Positions 12,353 to 19,948 of a stretch of DNA of 22,959 nucleotides are shown one piece after another. The notes beneath the pieces were generated by a model. It did not search any database, was not told where the DNA came from, and was given only the letters and a program-made list of their open reading frames with translations. The DNA comes from an uncultured Clostridia bacterium. GTDB lineage: Bacteria; Bacillota; Clostridia; HGM11514. Made by a program: the position numbers and the translations under genes. The DNA lies in the NCBI GenBank assembly GCA_934489915.1, contig CAKSSZ010000006.1:1-22959 (forward strand), read 5' to 3'. Every line of letters starts with the position of its first letter. Within the stretch, counting starts at the first letter, position 1.

Positions 12353-14752
12353 GTGGAGGCGGCTCAGATTGCCTTAAATACCAGAGCCTATGCAATAGAC
12401 CGGTTTTTTACTTATCTGATTCCGGAAGGATTGAGCGTTGCTCCCGGTATGCGGGTCACCGTTCCTTTTGGCAGCGGGAACCGGGTGATGGAGGGCTTTG
12501 TGGTTTCCTGCGAGGAGGTTGCCTCTCCGGAGGGCTTAAAGCAGATTATATCTGCGGTGGATACGGAGCCTTTGTGCCGTCAGGAAGAAATTTCACTGGC
12601 TTTTTGGATTCGCCACCGTTATTTTTGCAGCTATTTTGAAGCCCTTCGTTTGATGCTGCCGCCCGGCTCCGGATTGAAATATAAAGAAACGGTTATCCTA
12701 AAGGTGCAGGATCGCAAGCAGCTGGAGAAAGCGTCCTCACGGAGTACGGCGCAATGGGCAATTGTACAGTTTTTGTTGGAGAACGAGGGCGCGTCCACCA
12801 TGACGGAGCTCAGCCATGAGTTAGGGATCAACCCTCGCCCCGGCGTGCAGGCGCTGATCAAAAAGGATTTGGTGAGCCTGCGGCGAAAACGGGTTTTGCC
12901 GGTGCGGGAAAAGCAGGATGTTTATGCTTATCTGGAGGCGGATTCTGAAGTGGTTTCCGCTTATATCAGCGAGTTTGGAAAGCGTGCGCCGGCAGGGGTG
13001 CGGCTGCTGGATTTGTTGGAGGCAGAAGGCGAGCTGTCTGTTTCCGAATTATTAGACGGCGCCGACTCCGGCCGGAATTCGCTGCAGCGGTTGGTGGAAA
13101 AAGGGCTGGTAGGATTGGACGCACGGACGGTGGATCGCAGCCGGCCGGAGGAGGAAACAGAGCTTTTACCGCCCCCTGAGCTGACCGAGGAGCAGAAAAA
13201 GGTGTTAGAGCAAATCGGCTCTGCGGGAGAATATCTGCTGTGTGGGGTAACCGGCAGCGGGAAAACAGAGGTTTATTTAGAACTGATCCGGAGGGTGCTG
13301 GAGGAAGGAAAGCAAGCTATTATACTGGTGCCGGAAATTTCTCTGACCCCTCAGACCATTCGCCGTTTTCGGGAACGGTTTGGGGATCTGGTAGCGGTGC
13401 TGCACAGCGGTCTTTCCTTGGGAGAGCGGTTTGATTCCTGGGAGAAAATCCGCCGGGGAGAAGCAAGAGTGGTGGTAGGCGCCCGGTCTGCTGTTTTTGC
13501 GCCGGTTGCATCTTTGGGAGCGATTATTATTGACGAGCAGAACGAGGATACTTATGTATCCGAGCAAGCGCCCCGGTATGACGCCCGTGAGGTGGCCGCA
13601 CGTCGTGCCGCACAGGCGGGAGCGGTGCTGCTGCAGGCTTCCGCTACGCCCCGGGTGCAGGATGTGTACCGGCTGCGTGGACGGGTGCTTTATATGGGCT
13701 CCCGCTATAACCAACGGCAGCTGCCTAAGGTGTTGATCGAGGATATGCGCCGGGAGCTGCAAGAAGGAAATACCAGTATTTTTTCCGCAGAGCTTTCCCG
13801 GGAGCTGCGGCAGAACCTGGAGCGGGGAGAGCAAACCATTTTGTTTGTGAACCGCCGGGGACATTCTACTTTTGTATCCTGCCGCAGCTGCGGGTATACT
13901 TTTGAATGCCCCAACTGCTCTATTGCGTTAAAATATCACTCTTATTCTCAAAGGCTGATCTGTCACTACTGCGGATATATGCAGCCGGTGACCCATCAGT
14001 GTCCGTCTTGCGGCAGCAGTTATGTGAAACTGTTCGGACTGGGAACCCAGCGGGCGGAGGAGGAGCTGCACCGATGCTTTCCCACGGCTCGGGTGCTCCG
14101 TATGGATCAGGATACAACAGCGAAAAAATCTGCCCACCAGCGAATGTTACAGAGCTTTGCCCGGGGTGAGGCGGATATTTTGTTGGGTACTCAAATGGTA
14201 ACAAAGGGCTTGGATTTCCCCAATGTTACTTTAGTCGGAGTATTGGCGGCGGATTTAATGCTGTATGCGGAACGGTATGACGCATTTGAAGAAGCGTTCA
14301 GTAAGCTGGCGCAGGTGTTTGGCCGTGCCGGGCGGGGTGAAAAGCAGGGTCGGGCGATTGTGCAGACCTATCAGCCGGAGCATAGCTGCCTGCAGCTGGC
14401 AGCCGGGCAGGATTACCCTAATTTTTACAGAAGTGAGATCCGCATGCGCCGTCAGTTGGGCTACCCTCCCTTTTTGTCCCTGATTACTCTGGTGGTTACG
14501 GGGCTATCTTTGGAGGAAGTGAAGCGGCAGGCGGTGCGGTTATACCGGGATTTGACCGAGGGCGGGATGCCGCCGGGAGTAGAGCAGGTGTTAAACCCCG
14601 TTCCCTGCAGCGTGGCAAAAGTAAACCGTTATTACCGCTGGCAGGTGGTTATGAAGTGCAGCATTGACGTGACAGATCTTTTGTGGAGGATCTATGACAG
14701 CCATCAAAGAAGGCAACAGAAAACAAATACGTATTTATCCATATATCGGTAG
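12353..14752 (+). CDS. priA: primosomal protein N' (PriA) replication-restart helicase
   Basis: A 799-residue 3'-5' helicase that recognises stalled forks and reloads the replicative helicase. Order: N-terminal 3'-DNA-binding domain with YAIDRFFTYLIPEG and GMRVTVPFG (about 12-40), winged helix, then helicase lobe 1 with Walker A GVTGSGKT (298-305) and LVPEISLTPQ. Eight zinc-binding cysteines follow (510, 513, 519, 522, 537, 540, 550, 553), and motif VI QVFGRAGR (654-661). Motif II reads DEQN (394-397) where PriA normally has DEEH; motif III is SATPRVQ rather than SATPSLE; the segment before motif VI also departs from the usual RAxERTFQLLTQV. Start GTG 12353 follows AAAAGGAGAGG (12334-12344). 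Walker A Lys and motif II Asp-Glu remain, so activity is likely retained. Confidence 0.95.
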   Translation: MEAAQIALNTRAYAIDRFFTYLIPEGLSVAPGMRVTVPFGSGNRVMEGFVVSCEEVASPEGLKQIISAVDTEPLCRQEEISLAFWIRHRYFCSYFEALRLMLPPGSGLKYKETVILKVQDRKQLEKASSRSTAQWAIVQFLLENEGASTMTELSHELGINPRPGVQALIKKDLVSLRRKRVLPVREKQDVYAYLEADSEVVSAYISEFGKRAPAGVRLLDLLEAEGELSVSELLDGADSGRNSLQRLVEKGLVGLDARTVDRSRPEEETELLPPPELTEEQKKVLEQIGSAGEYLLCGVTGSGKTEVYLELIRRVLEEGKQAIILVPEISLTPQTIRRFRERFGDLVAVLHSGLSLGERFDSWEKIRRGEARVVVGARSAVFAPVASLGAIIIDEQNEDTYVSEQAPRYDAREVAARRAAQAGAVLLQASATPRVQDVYRLRGRVLYMGSRYNQRQLPKVLIEDMRRELQEGNTSIFSAELSRELRQNLERGEQTILFVNRRGHSTFVSCRSCGYTFECPNCSIALKYHSYSQRLICHYCGYMQPVTHQCPSCGSSYVKLFGLGTQRAEEELHRCFPTARVLRMDQDTTAKKSAHQRMLQSFARGEADILLGTQMVTKGLDFPNVTLVGVLAADLMLYAERYDAFEEAFSKLAQVFGRAGRGEKQGRAIVQTYQPEHSCLQLAAGQDYPNFYRSEIRMRRQLGYPPFLSLITLVVTGLSLEEVKRQAVRLYRDLTEGGMPPGVEQVLNPVPCSVAKVNRYYRWQVVMKCSIDVTDLLWRIYDSHQRRQQKTNTYLSIYR

Positions 14753-14790
14753 ACAATGCAGGTGCGGGTAAGCAGAGGGAGGAAGGTAAC

Positions 14791-15246
14791 GTGGCAATTA
14801 GAATGATTCGTAAGGTACCGGATGAGGTGTTAACCAAAAAATGCCGGGAGGTAACGGAATTTAATCAGCGGCTTTGGACGCTGCTGGACGATATGTATGA
14901 AACCATGAAGGACGGAAACGGCGTGGGGCTGGCTGCTCCTCAGGTGGGGATTTTGCGCCGGGTAGTGGTTGTGGACATCGGAGAAGGGCGCATAGAACTG
15001 GTGAATCCGAGAATTATTGCCCGCTCTAAGGAAACGGAAATAACAGAAGAAGGCTGCTTAAGCCTCCCCGGTGCGGTAGGACGGGTTGAGCGCCCCAAGG
15101 CGGTCACCGTTGCGGCGCAGGATCGGAACGGGAACCCGGTGCAGTTTGTGGGGAAGGATTTGCTGGCACGTGCCTTCTGCCATGAATTGGATCATTTGGA
15201 GGGCATGATGTTTACAGAAAAGGTGCAGGGAGAAATTCATTATTAA
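14791..15246 (+). CDS. def: peptide deformylase
   Basis: A 151-residue metalloenzyme that removes the N-formyl group from nascent proteins. All three family motifs are present: GVGLAAPQ (44-51), EGCLSLP (87-93) with metal-ligand Cys89, and HELDH (131-135) with metal-ligand histidines and catalytic Glu132. The short length, C-terminus and EGCLSLPG motif fit the compact deformylases common in Clostridia. The start is GTG 14791, after the strong AGGGAGGAAGG site (14776-14786). The 38 bases between priA and this gene hold only that ribosome site. The stop TAA overlaps the ribosome site of fmt, the enzyme whose product it later processes. Confidence 0.97.
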   Translation: MAIRMIRKVPDEVLTKKCREVTEFNQRLWTLLDDMYETMKDGNGVGLAAPQVGILRRVVVVDIGEGRIELVNPRIIARSKETEITEEGCLSLPGAVGRVERPKAVTVAAQDRNGNPVQFVGKDLLARAFCHELDHLEGMMFTEKVQGEIHY

Positions 15247-15259
15247 GGAGGAACAGCCT

Positions 15260-16183
15260 TTGAAGGTTTTATTTATGGGTACGCCGGATTTTTCTCTGGC
15301 TTGCCTGGATTGGCTCTGGCAAAATACGCAGCTGTGCGGTGTAGTAACCCAGCCGGATAAGCCGAAGGGCAGGGGGCATAAGCTGCTGCCGCCCCCGGTG
15401 AAGCAGTATGCAGCAGAGCGGGAAATACCCGTTTTTCAGCCCCAGACCTTAAAGGGGGAGGAGTTTTATCAATTGTTGTCCTCCTTGCAGCCGGAATTGA
15501 TTGTGGTGGTAGCTTACGGAAAGCTATTGCCGGAACAGGTGCTTTCCTACCCGAAATACGGCTGTATCAATGTGCATGCTTCCTTGCTGCCCCGTTGGCG
15601 GGGAGCGGCGCCAATCCAGCGGGCGGTAATGGCGGGGGATACGGTCACCGGCGTTACTACCATGCAAATGGAAAAGGGATTGGATACCGGCCCGATGCTG
15701 CTGCGGCGAGAGCTTGCCATTACCCCGGAGGATACCGGCGGTACGGTGCATGACCGATTAAGCCGCTTGGGCGCTGAGGCGCTGGCAGAAACGGTGCGCC
15801 GGCTCGGCTCCATTCAGCCTCAGCTCCAGCCTGAGGAAGGAGCAACCTATGCTTCTATGATTACAAAGGATACCTGCAAGATCTGTTGGGATCAAACGGC
15901 GCAGGAACTGTGCAACCAGGTGCGTGGACTGGCGCCTGCTCCCCTGGCCTTTACCCGGTATCAGGGAAAAACAGTGAAAATCGGTCGGATCACTCCGGGG
16001 GCGTTCCAATTGGCGCCGGGAGAAATCGGAGCTTATCAGCGGGAATGCGGATTACCGGTCGGCTGCAAGAATGGCTCGGTCTGGGTGGAGGAATTAAAGC
16101 CGGAAGGGAAAAAAATGATGAGTATTCACGACTTTGTACGGGGAAACTCTTTTGCGGAAGGGTCTTTTTTTGAAACAGAGTAA
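15260..16183 (+). CDS. fmt: methionyl-tRNA formyltransferase
   Basis: A 307-residue enzyme that formylates initiator Met-tRNA using 10-formyl-tetrahydrofolate. Seen: the N-terminal Rossmann part MKVLFMGTPDF, QPDKPKGRGHKL (31-42, the loop that contacts the tRNA acceptor), the catalytic block INVHASLLPRWRGAAPIQRA with Asn104, His106 and Ser108, and Asp142 in KGLDTGPML. A C-terminal OB-like domain (about 205-307) completes it. Length agrees with the family (about 310). The start is TTG 15260 with AAGGAGGAA (15245-15253) six bases before, overlapping the def stop. A small GCCGC/GCGGC hairpin (16185-16199) without a T-run lies after the stop. Confidence 0.97.
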   Translation: MKVLFMGTPDFSLACLDWLWQNTQLCGVVTQPDKPKGRGHKLLPPPVKQYAAEREIPVFQPQTLKGEEFYQLLSSLQPELIVVVAYGKLLPEQVLSYPKYGCINVHASLLPRWRGAAPIQRAVMAGDTVTGVTTMQMEKGLDTGPMLLRRELAITPEDTGGTVHDRLSRLGAEALAETVRRLGSIQPQLQPEEGATYASMITKDTCKICWDQTAQELCNQVRGLAPAPLAFTRYQGKTVKIGRITPGAFQLAPGEIGAYQRECGLPVGCKNGSVWVEELKPEGKKMMSIHDFVRGNSFAEGSFFETE

Positions 16184-16215
16184 CGCCGCTTTCTGCGGCA
16201 GAAGGGAGCCATAGT

Positions 16216-16899
16216 ATGTGGTGGATTGACAGCGGTTATATTTTGTTTGTAATACCGGCATTGCTGCTGACGGTGTGGGCACAGATCAATGTGAACAGCA
16301 CTTACCGCAAGTATGCCCAGGTGTACAGTCGCCGGGGGCTGACGGCTGCGGAAGCGGCACGGGCCATTTTGAACCGGAACGGATTATCAAATGTTGCAGT
16401 CGGTCATGTAAGCGGGAGGCTGACGGATCATTACGATCCCAGAACCAATGAAATTCATTTGTCGGACAGCACCTATTCCAGTACGTCGGTTGCCGCCATT
16501 GGGGTGGCGGCGCACGAAGCGGGCCATGCCATTCAGCATGCGGTTGGGTATGCACCGATTCGTGTGCGGAATTTTTTGGTGCCGTCTGTGCAGTTTGCTT
16601 CTCAGGCAGCCATTCCTTTATTCATTATCGGAATGATTTTTAACAGCGGTTTTCTGATGGACGCAGGCATTTGGTTTTTTGTGGCGGCGGTGGCATTTCA
16701 GCTGATTACCCTTCCGGTGGAATTTAACGCCTCCGGCAGAGCCATTGCCATTTTGGATCAGGGTGGTATTTTGGAGTCGGATGAAGTAGCGGGCGCAAAA
16801 CGGGTGCTGCGTGCGGCAGCCATGACTTATGTGGCAGCTGCCGCCATGGCGCTGGCGCAGCTGCTCCGTCTGCTGATGGCGAGAGGAAGAAGAGATTGA
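16216..16899 (+). CDS. YugP-like neutral zinc metallopeptidase
   Basis: A 227-residue membrane metallopeptidase of the Zn_peptidase_2/YugP family, whose natural substrate is unknown. Seen: an N-terminal helix (about 8-23), a soluble part with SRRGLTAAEAARAIL and DHYDPRTNEIHLSDSTYSS, the zinc motif HEAGH (100-104) with catalytic Glu101, then hydrophobic helices at about 121-142 and 147-166, the PVEFNASGRA segment with probable third zinc ligand Glu169, and a last helix (about 199-220). The start is ATG 16216, seven bases after GAAGGGAG. Its stop overlaps the first base of the rsmB ATG. Its place between fmt and rsmB suggests co-expression with translation genes, but I cannot assign a role. Confidence 0.9.
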   Translation: MWWIDSGYILFVIPALLLTVWAQINVNSTYRKYAQVYSRRGLTAAEAARAILNRNGLSNVAVGHVSGRLTDHYDPRTNEIHLSDSTYSSTSVAAIGVAAHEAGHAIQHAVGYAPIRVRNFLVPSVQFASQAAIPLFIIGMIFNSGFLMDAGIWFFVAAVAFQLITLPVEFNASGRAIAILDQGGILESDEVAGAKRVLRAAAMTYVAAAAMALAQLLRLLMARGRRD

Positions 16900-18176
16900 T
16901 GACGGCAAGAGAGCTGGCCTATCGGGCATTGGTGCAGGTAGAACGGAAAGGGAGCTTCTCCAATCTTGCCTTAAAGGAGGAGCTGAAGCATACGGCGTTT
17001 TCTCAGCGGGATCGGGCGCTGGCAACCGCCTTGTTTTACGGTGTGCTGCAAAACCGTCTGTCGCTGGATGTTCAGTTGAAGCGGTTTTGCGATCTGCAAA
17101 AAACGCCGGACGCAGTGCTTCGTTTATTGCGCTTGGGTGCGTTTCAAATCCTGTTTATGGATAAAATTCCTTCCTCCGCAGCAGTGAATGAAACAGTGTC
17201 CATGGCGAAAAAAATTGCACCTTACGGCGCCGGCTGCTGCAACAGCGTGCTGCGGAAAACGGCACAGGCGGGATTGTGGCTGCCGCCTCGGGAAAATTGG
17301 GAAGAGTATTGCAGCGTGCGTTATTCCTTTCCTTTATGGCTGGTGAGAAAGTGGAAAAAACAATTCGGCGCGGAGGAGCTGGAGCCGCTGCTTGAGGGGC
17401 TTTCCGTACGGCAGCCGGTAACGGTTCGGGTGAATTTAAACAAAGCAACGCCGGAGCAGGTCAAACAAGAGTTGCCCCAGCTGCAGGAAAGCCCGTTTTC
17501 GGATGCGTTTTATTTTCCCGGAGGGGAAAATTTAGAGGCGCTGCCGGCGTGGCAGCAGGGCAGAATCACCGCTATGCAGATGTCTTCCATGACTGCCTGC
17601 CGTGCGGCGAAGGTGGAGCCGGGCATGCATGTTTGCGATATGTGTGCCGCCCCCGGCGGAAAAACGGCTTATCTTGCCCAGATGGCAGGAGAGAAGGGAC
17701 ACGTTGACGCATGGGAGCTGCACGCCCACAGAGCAGAGCTGATCCGCCATAACCTAAAGCGGCTTGGAATTACCAATTGTCAGGTGGACTGCCGAGATTC
17801 TGCAAAGTTTCGGGAGCCAAACCGGGAAGCGTACGATTGTGTGCTGATTGACGCACCCTGTTCCGGATTGGGCGTGGTCAGCCAAAAGCCGGAGCTGAAA
17901 TGGCAGGATCCGGATCGGATGAAAGAGCTGCTCCCGGTGCAGCAGGCGTTACTCCGGACGGGGGCGTCTTATGTAAAGCCCGGAGGATTCCTGTTGTATT
18001 CTACCTGTACCTTGAACCGGGCGGAAAATGAAACGCAGGTGGAACAGCTTATGCGGGAACGGACGGATCTGCAGCTGGATCCCTCCTTTGGAGAAGGCGC
18101 CGGAATGCGGACGCTGCTGCCCCATCGGGATAATACCACCGGGTTTTTCATTGCCCGGCTGAAGAAGAAAAAGTGA
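16899..18176 (+). CDS. rsmB: 16S rRNA m5C967 methyltransferase RsmB
   Basis: A 425-residue SAM-dependent methyltransferase that makes 5-methylcytosine at position 967 (E. coli numbering) of 16S rRNA. The N-terminal NusB-like RNA-binding domain spans about 1-130. The catalytic domain has the SAM site MCAAPGGKT (248-256), motif IV DAPCSG with Cys321, and motif VI YSTCTL with Cys370, the expected nucleophile; the Cys-Cys distance matches the E. coli enzyme within one residue. The start ATG 16899 shares one base with the upstream TGA; a TTG directly before it (16896) would add only one residue. GAGGAAGAAG upstream is the ribosome site. Confidence 0.95.
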   Translation: MTARELAYRALVQVERKGSFSNLALKEELKHTAFSQRDRALATALFYGVLQNRLSLDVQLKRFCDLQKTPDAVLRLLRLGAFQILFMDKIPSSAAVNETVSMAKKIAPYGAGCCNSVLRKTAQAGLWLPPRENWEEYCSVRYSFPLWLVRKWKKQFGAEELEPLLEGLSVRQPVTVRVNLNKATPEQVKQELPQLQESPFSDAFYFPGGENLEALPAWQQGRITAMQMSSMTACRAAKVEPGMHVCDMCAAPGGKTAYLAQMAGEKGHVDAWELHAHRAELIRHNLKRLGITNCQVDCRDSAKFREPNREAYDCVLIDAPCSGLGVVSQKPELKWQDPDRMKELLPVQQALLRTGASYVKPGGFLLYSTCTLNRAENETQVEQLMRERTDLQLDPSFGEGAGMRTLLPHRDNTTGFFIARLKKKK

Positions 18177-18185
18177 GGAGCCAAT

Positions 18186-19220
18186 ATGGGTAAGGTGAAT
18201 TTGGGCGATATGATGCCGGCGGAGCTGGAGACATATTTTGTTTCCCTTGGTCAGCCAAAGTTTCGGGCGAAGCAGGTGTTTTCCTGGATTGCGAAGGGAG
18301 CTGCGGATTTTGAGCAGATGAGCAACCTGCCCAAGTCGCTGCAGCAGGAGCTTGCGGCAAAGGCTACCCCTCTGGGAGCAAAAATTTACGAAAAATTTCA
18401 GTCAGCACTTGACGAAACCGTAAAGTATCTGATACAATTAGAGGATGGAAATCTGATTGAAACGGTGCTGATGAAATATCATCACGGCTGGAGCGTTTGT
18501 ATTTCTACCGAGGTGGGCTGTGCCATGGGCTGCGCCTTTTGTGCTTCTACCAAAGGGGGATTGGTGCGGCGGCTGTCCCCCGGGGAAATGCTGGCGCAGG
18601 TGGCGCTGGCGTCGGCAGACGCCGGGGTCAAGATTAGTAACATTGTACTGATGGGCATAGGGGAGCCGATGGACAATTATGATAATGTGATTCGTTTCAT
18701 CCATTTGGTGAATCATCCGGACGGAATGCAGATCGGGCAGCGGCATATTTCTTTATCGACCTGCGGCTGGGTGGACGGGATTGACCGTCTGTCCCGGGAG
18801 GGTTTGGGGATCACGCTTTGCGTGTCTCTCCATGCGGCTTGGGACGAAACACGCTCGGCCATGATGCCCATTAACCGCAAATACCCGATTGAACCGTTGC
18901 TTGCCGCTTGCCGCAGATATACGGAAAAAACCGGCCGTCGGATGATTTTTGAATATGCGCTGATCAAGGGAGTCAATGATTCCCCCAAGGATGCAAAACG
19001 ACTGTCCCGGCTGCTGCGGGGAATGCTTTGTCACGTGAATGTGATCCCGGTCAATCCCATCCGGGAAAGCAGCTTTGAACGCAGCGAGCGGGGAGAGGCA
19101 TTTTGCCGTCAGCTTGCGCCGGTCACGGCAACGGTTCGCAGGGAGCTGGGCAGTGATATCAGTGCCTCCTGCGGGCAGCTGAGAAGGCGAAAGCTGGAGG
19201 AGAAAGGATGTGAAGGCTAA
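18186..19220 (+). CDS. rlmN: dual-specificity 23S rRNA / tRNA adenine C2-methyltransferase RlmN
   Basis: A 344-residue radical-SAM enzyme that makes 2-methyladenosine at A2503 of 23S rRNA and, in many bacteria, at A37 of some tRNAs. Cluster cysteines are Cys112, Cys116 and Cys119 (GCAMGCAFC). The two mechanistic cysteines are also present: Cys105, seven residues before the cluster as in E. coli, and Cys329 in ISASCGQL. MGIGEPMDNYDNV (about 156-168), HISLSTCGW and VSLHAAWDETR follow the family order. The start ATG 18186 has GAGGAG overlapping the rsmB stop. The TAA stop shares its last base with the ATG of stp (TAATG). Confidence 0.97.
   Translation: MGKVNLGDMMPAELETYFVSLGQPKFRAKQVFSWIAKGAADFEQMSNLPKSLQQELAAKATPLGAKIYEKFQSALDETVKYLIQLEDGNLIETVLMKYHHGWSVCISTEVGCAMGCAFCASTKGGLVRRLSPGEMLAQVALASADAGVKISNIVLMGIGEPMDNYDNVIRFIHLVNHPDGMQIGQRHISLSTCGWVDGIDRLSREGLGITLCVSLHAAWDETRSAMMPINRKYPIEPLLAACRRYTEKTGRRMIFEYALIKGVNDSPKDAKRLSRLLRGMLCHVNVIPVNPIRESSFERSERGEAFCRQLAPVTATVRRELGSDISASCGQLRRRKLEEKGCEG
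18410..18439 (+). promoter_or_regulatory. possible internal promoter inside rlmN
   Basis: TTGACG (18410-18415) and TACAAT (18434-18439) are 18 bases apart, with TG at 18431-18432 making an extended -10. In G+C-moderate coding DNA this is a conspicuous match. If active it would start near 18446 and could feed stp-prkC-rsgA-rpe. It could equally be a chance product of the codons there. Confidence 0.3.
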
Positions 19221-19945
19221 TGCAGATATGTGCAAAAAGCGACCGGGGTATGGTGCGCGAGCTGAACGAAGACAGCTTTGCCCAATGGGAGCAGGAGCCA
19301 TATACCGTAATGATTGTCGCAGACGGAATGGGCGGACATAATGCCGGCGAGGTGGCCTCTTCCATGGCAGTGCAGAAAATGCAGGAGTACATACAGGAGC
19401 ATTTGGATCAGGAAGCGGCGCCCCAGGTGCTGGAGCAGGCAATGAGCTATGCAAATCAGGCAATATTCACTCGGGCAAAGGAGGACGCTGCCTATGCCGC
19501 TATGGGGACGACGGCGGTGATTTGCTGTGTTACCGGCGGAGAAGCGTATTTTGCCAATGTGGGAGACAGCCGGGCGTATTTATTAAGCGAGGATGGAATC
19601 GAGCAGGTAACGGAAGACCATTCTTTGGTGATGGAGCTGCTGCGCCAGGGAGAAATTTCTCCGGAGGAGGCAGTTCATCATCCGCAAAAAAATGTGATTA
19701 CCCGTGCGTTAGGCACGGAGCGGACGGTACAGACGGATTTGTATCACTGCGAGCTGCGGCCGGAGGATATTTTACTGCTTTGCTCAGACGGGCTGACCGG
19801 CATGATGCAGGATGAGGAAATTGCCTCCGTCATGTGGACGGACGGATCGTTGGAGCAGCGGGTAGACCGGCTGGTTGCAACAGCAAACGAGCGGGGCGGC
19901 TATGATAACATTACGGTGATTGCCGCTGTCCGGAAGGAGGGGTAA
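19220..19945 (+). CDS. stp: PP2C-type Ser/Thr protein phosphatase (Stp/PrpC)
   Basis: A 241-residue soluble Mn2+/Mg2+-dependent phosphatase that reverses phosphorylation by the kinase encoded next. PP2C motifs in order: SDRGMVRELNEDSF (7-20) with acidic metal ligands, VADGMGGHNAGEVAS (33-47) with Asp35, a GTTAV turn near 95-99, NVGDSRAYL (about 113-121), LLCSDGLTGM (about 186-195) with a metal Asp, and GGYDNITVI (about 226-234) with the last metal Asp. The length fits bacterial Stp/PrpC proteins (about 240-255). The ATG overlaps the rlmN stop by one base, and the kinase begins three bases after this gene ends, so phosphatase and kinase are coupled. Confidence 0.96.
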   Translation: MQICAKSDRGMVRELNEDSFAQWEQEPYTVMIVADGMGGHNAGEVASSMAVQKMQEYIQEHLDQEAAPQVLEQAMSYANQAIFTRAKEDAAYAAMGTTAVICCVTGGEAYFANVGDSRAYLLSEDGIEQVTEDHSLVMELLRQGEISPEEAVHHPQKNVITRALGTERTVQTDLYHCELRPEDILLLCSDGLTGMMQDEEIASVMWTDGSLEQRVDRLVATANERGGYDNITVIAAVRKEG

Positions 19946-19948
19946 GCG

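Noticed and set aside
16185..16199. GCCGC-TTTCT-GCGGC hairpin after fmt as a terminator
   Set aside because: It has a 5-bp stem, no T-run, and lies directly before the ribosome site of the next co-oriented gene.
18753..19463. 236-codon open frame on the minus strand across rlmN and stp
   Set aside because: It is antisense to two well-supported genes, has a Pro/Arg-rich composition and no recognisable motif.
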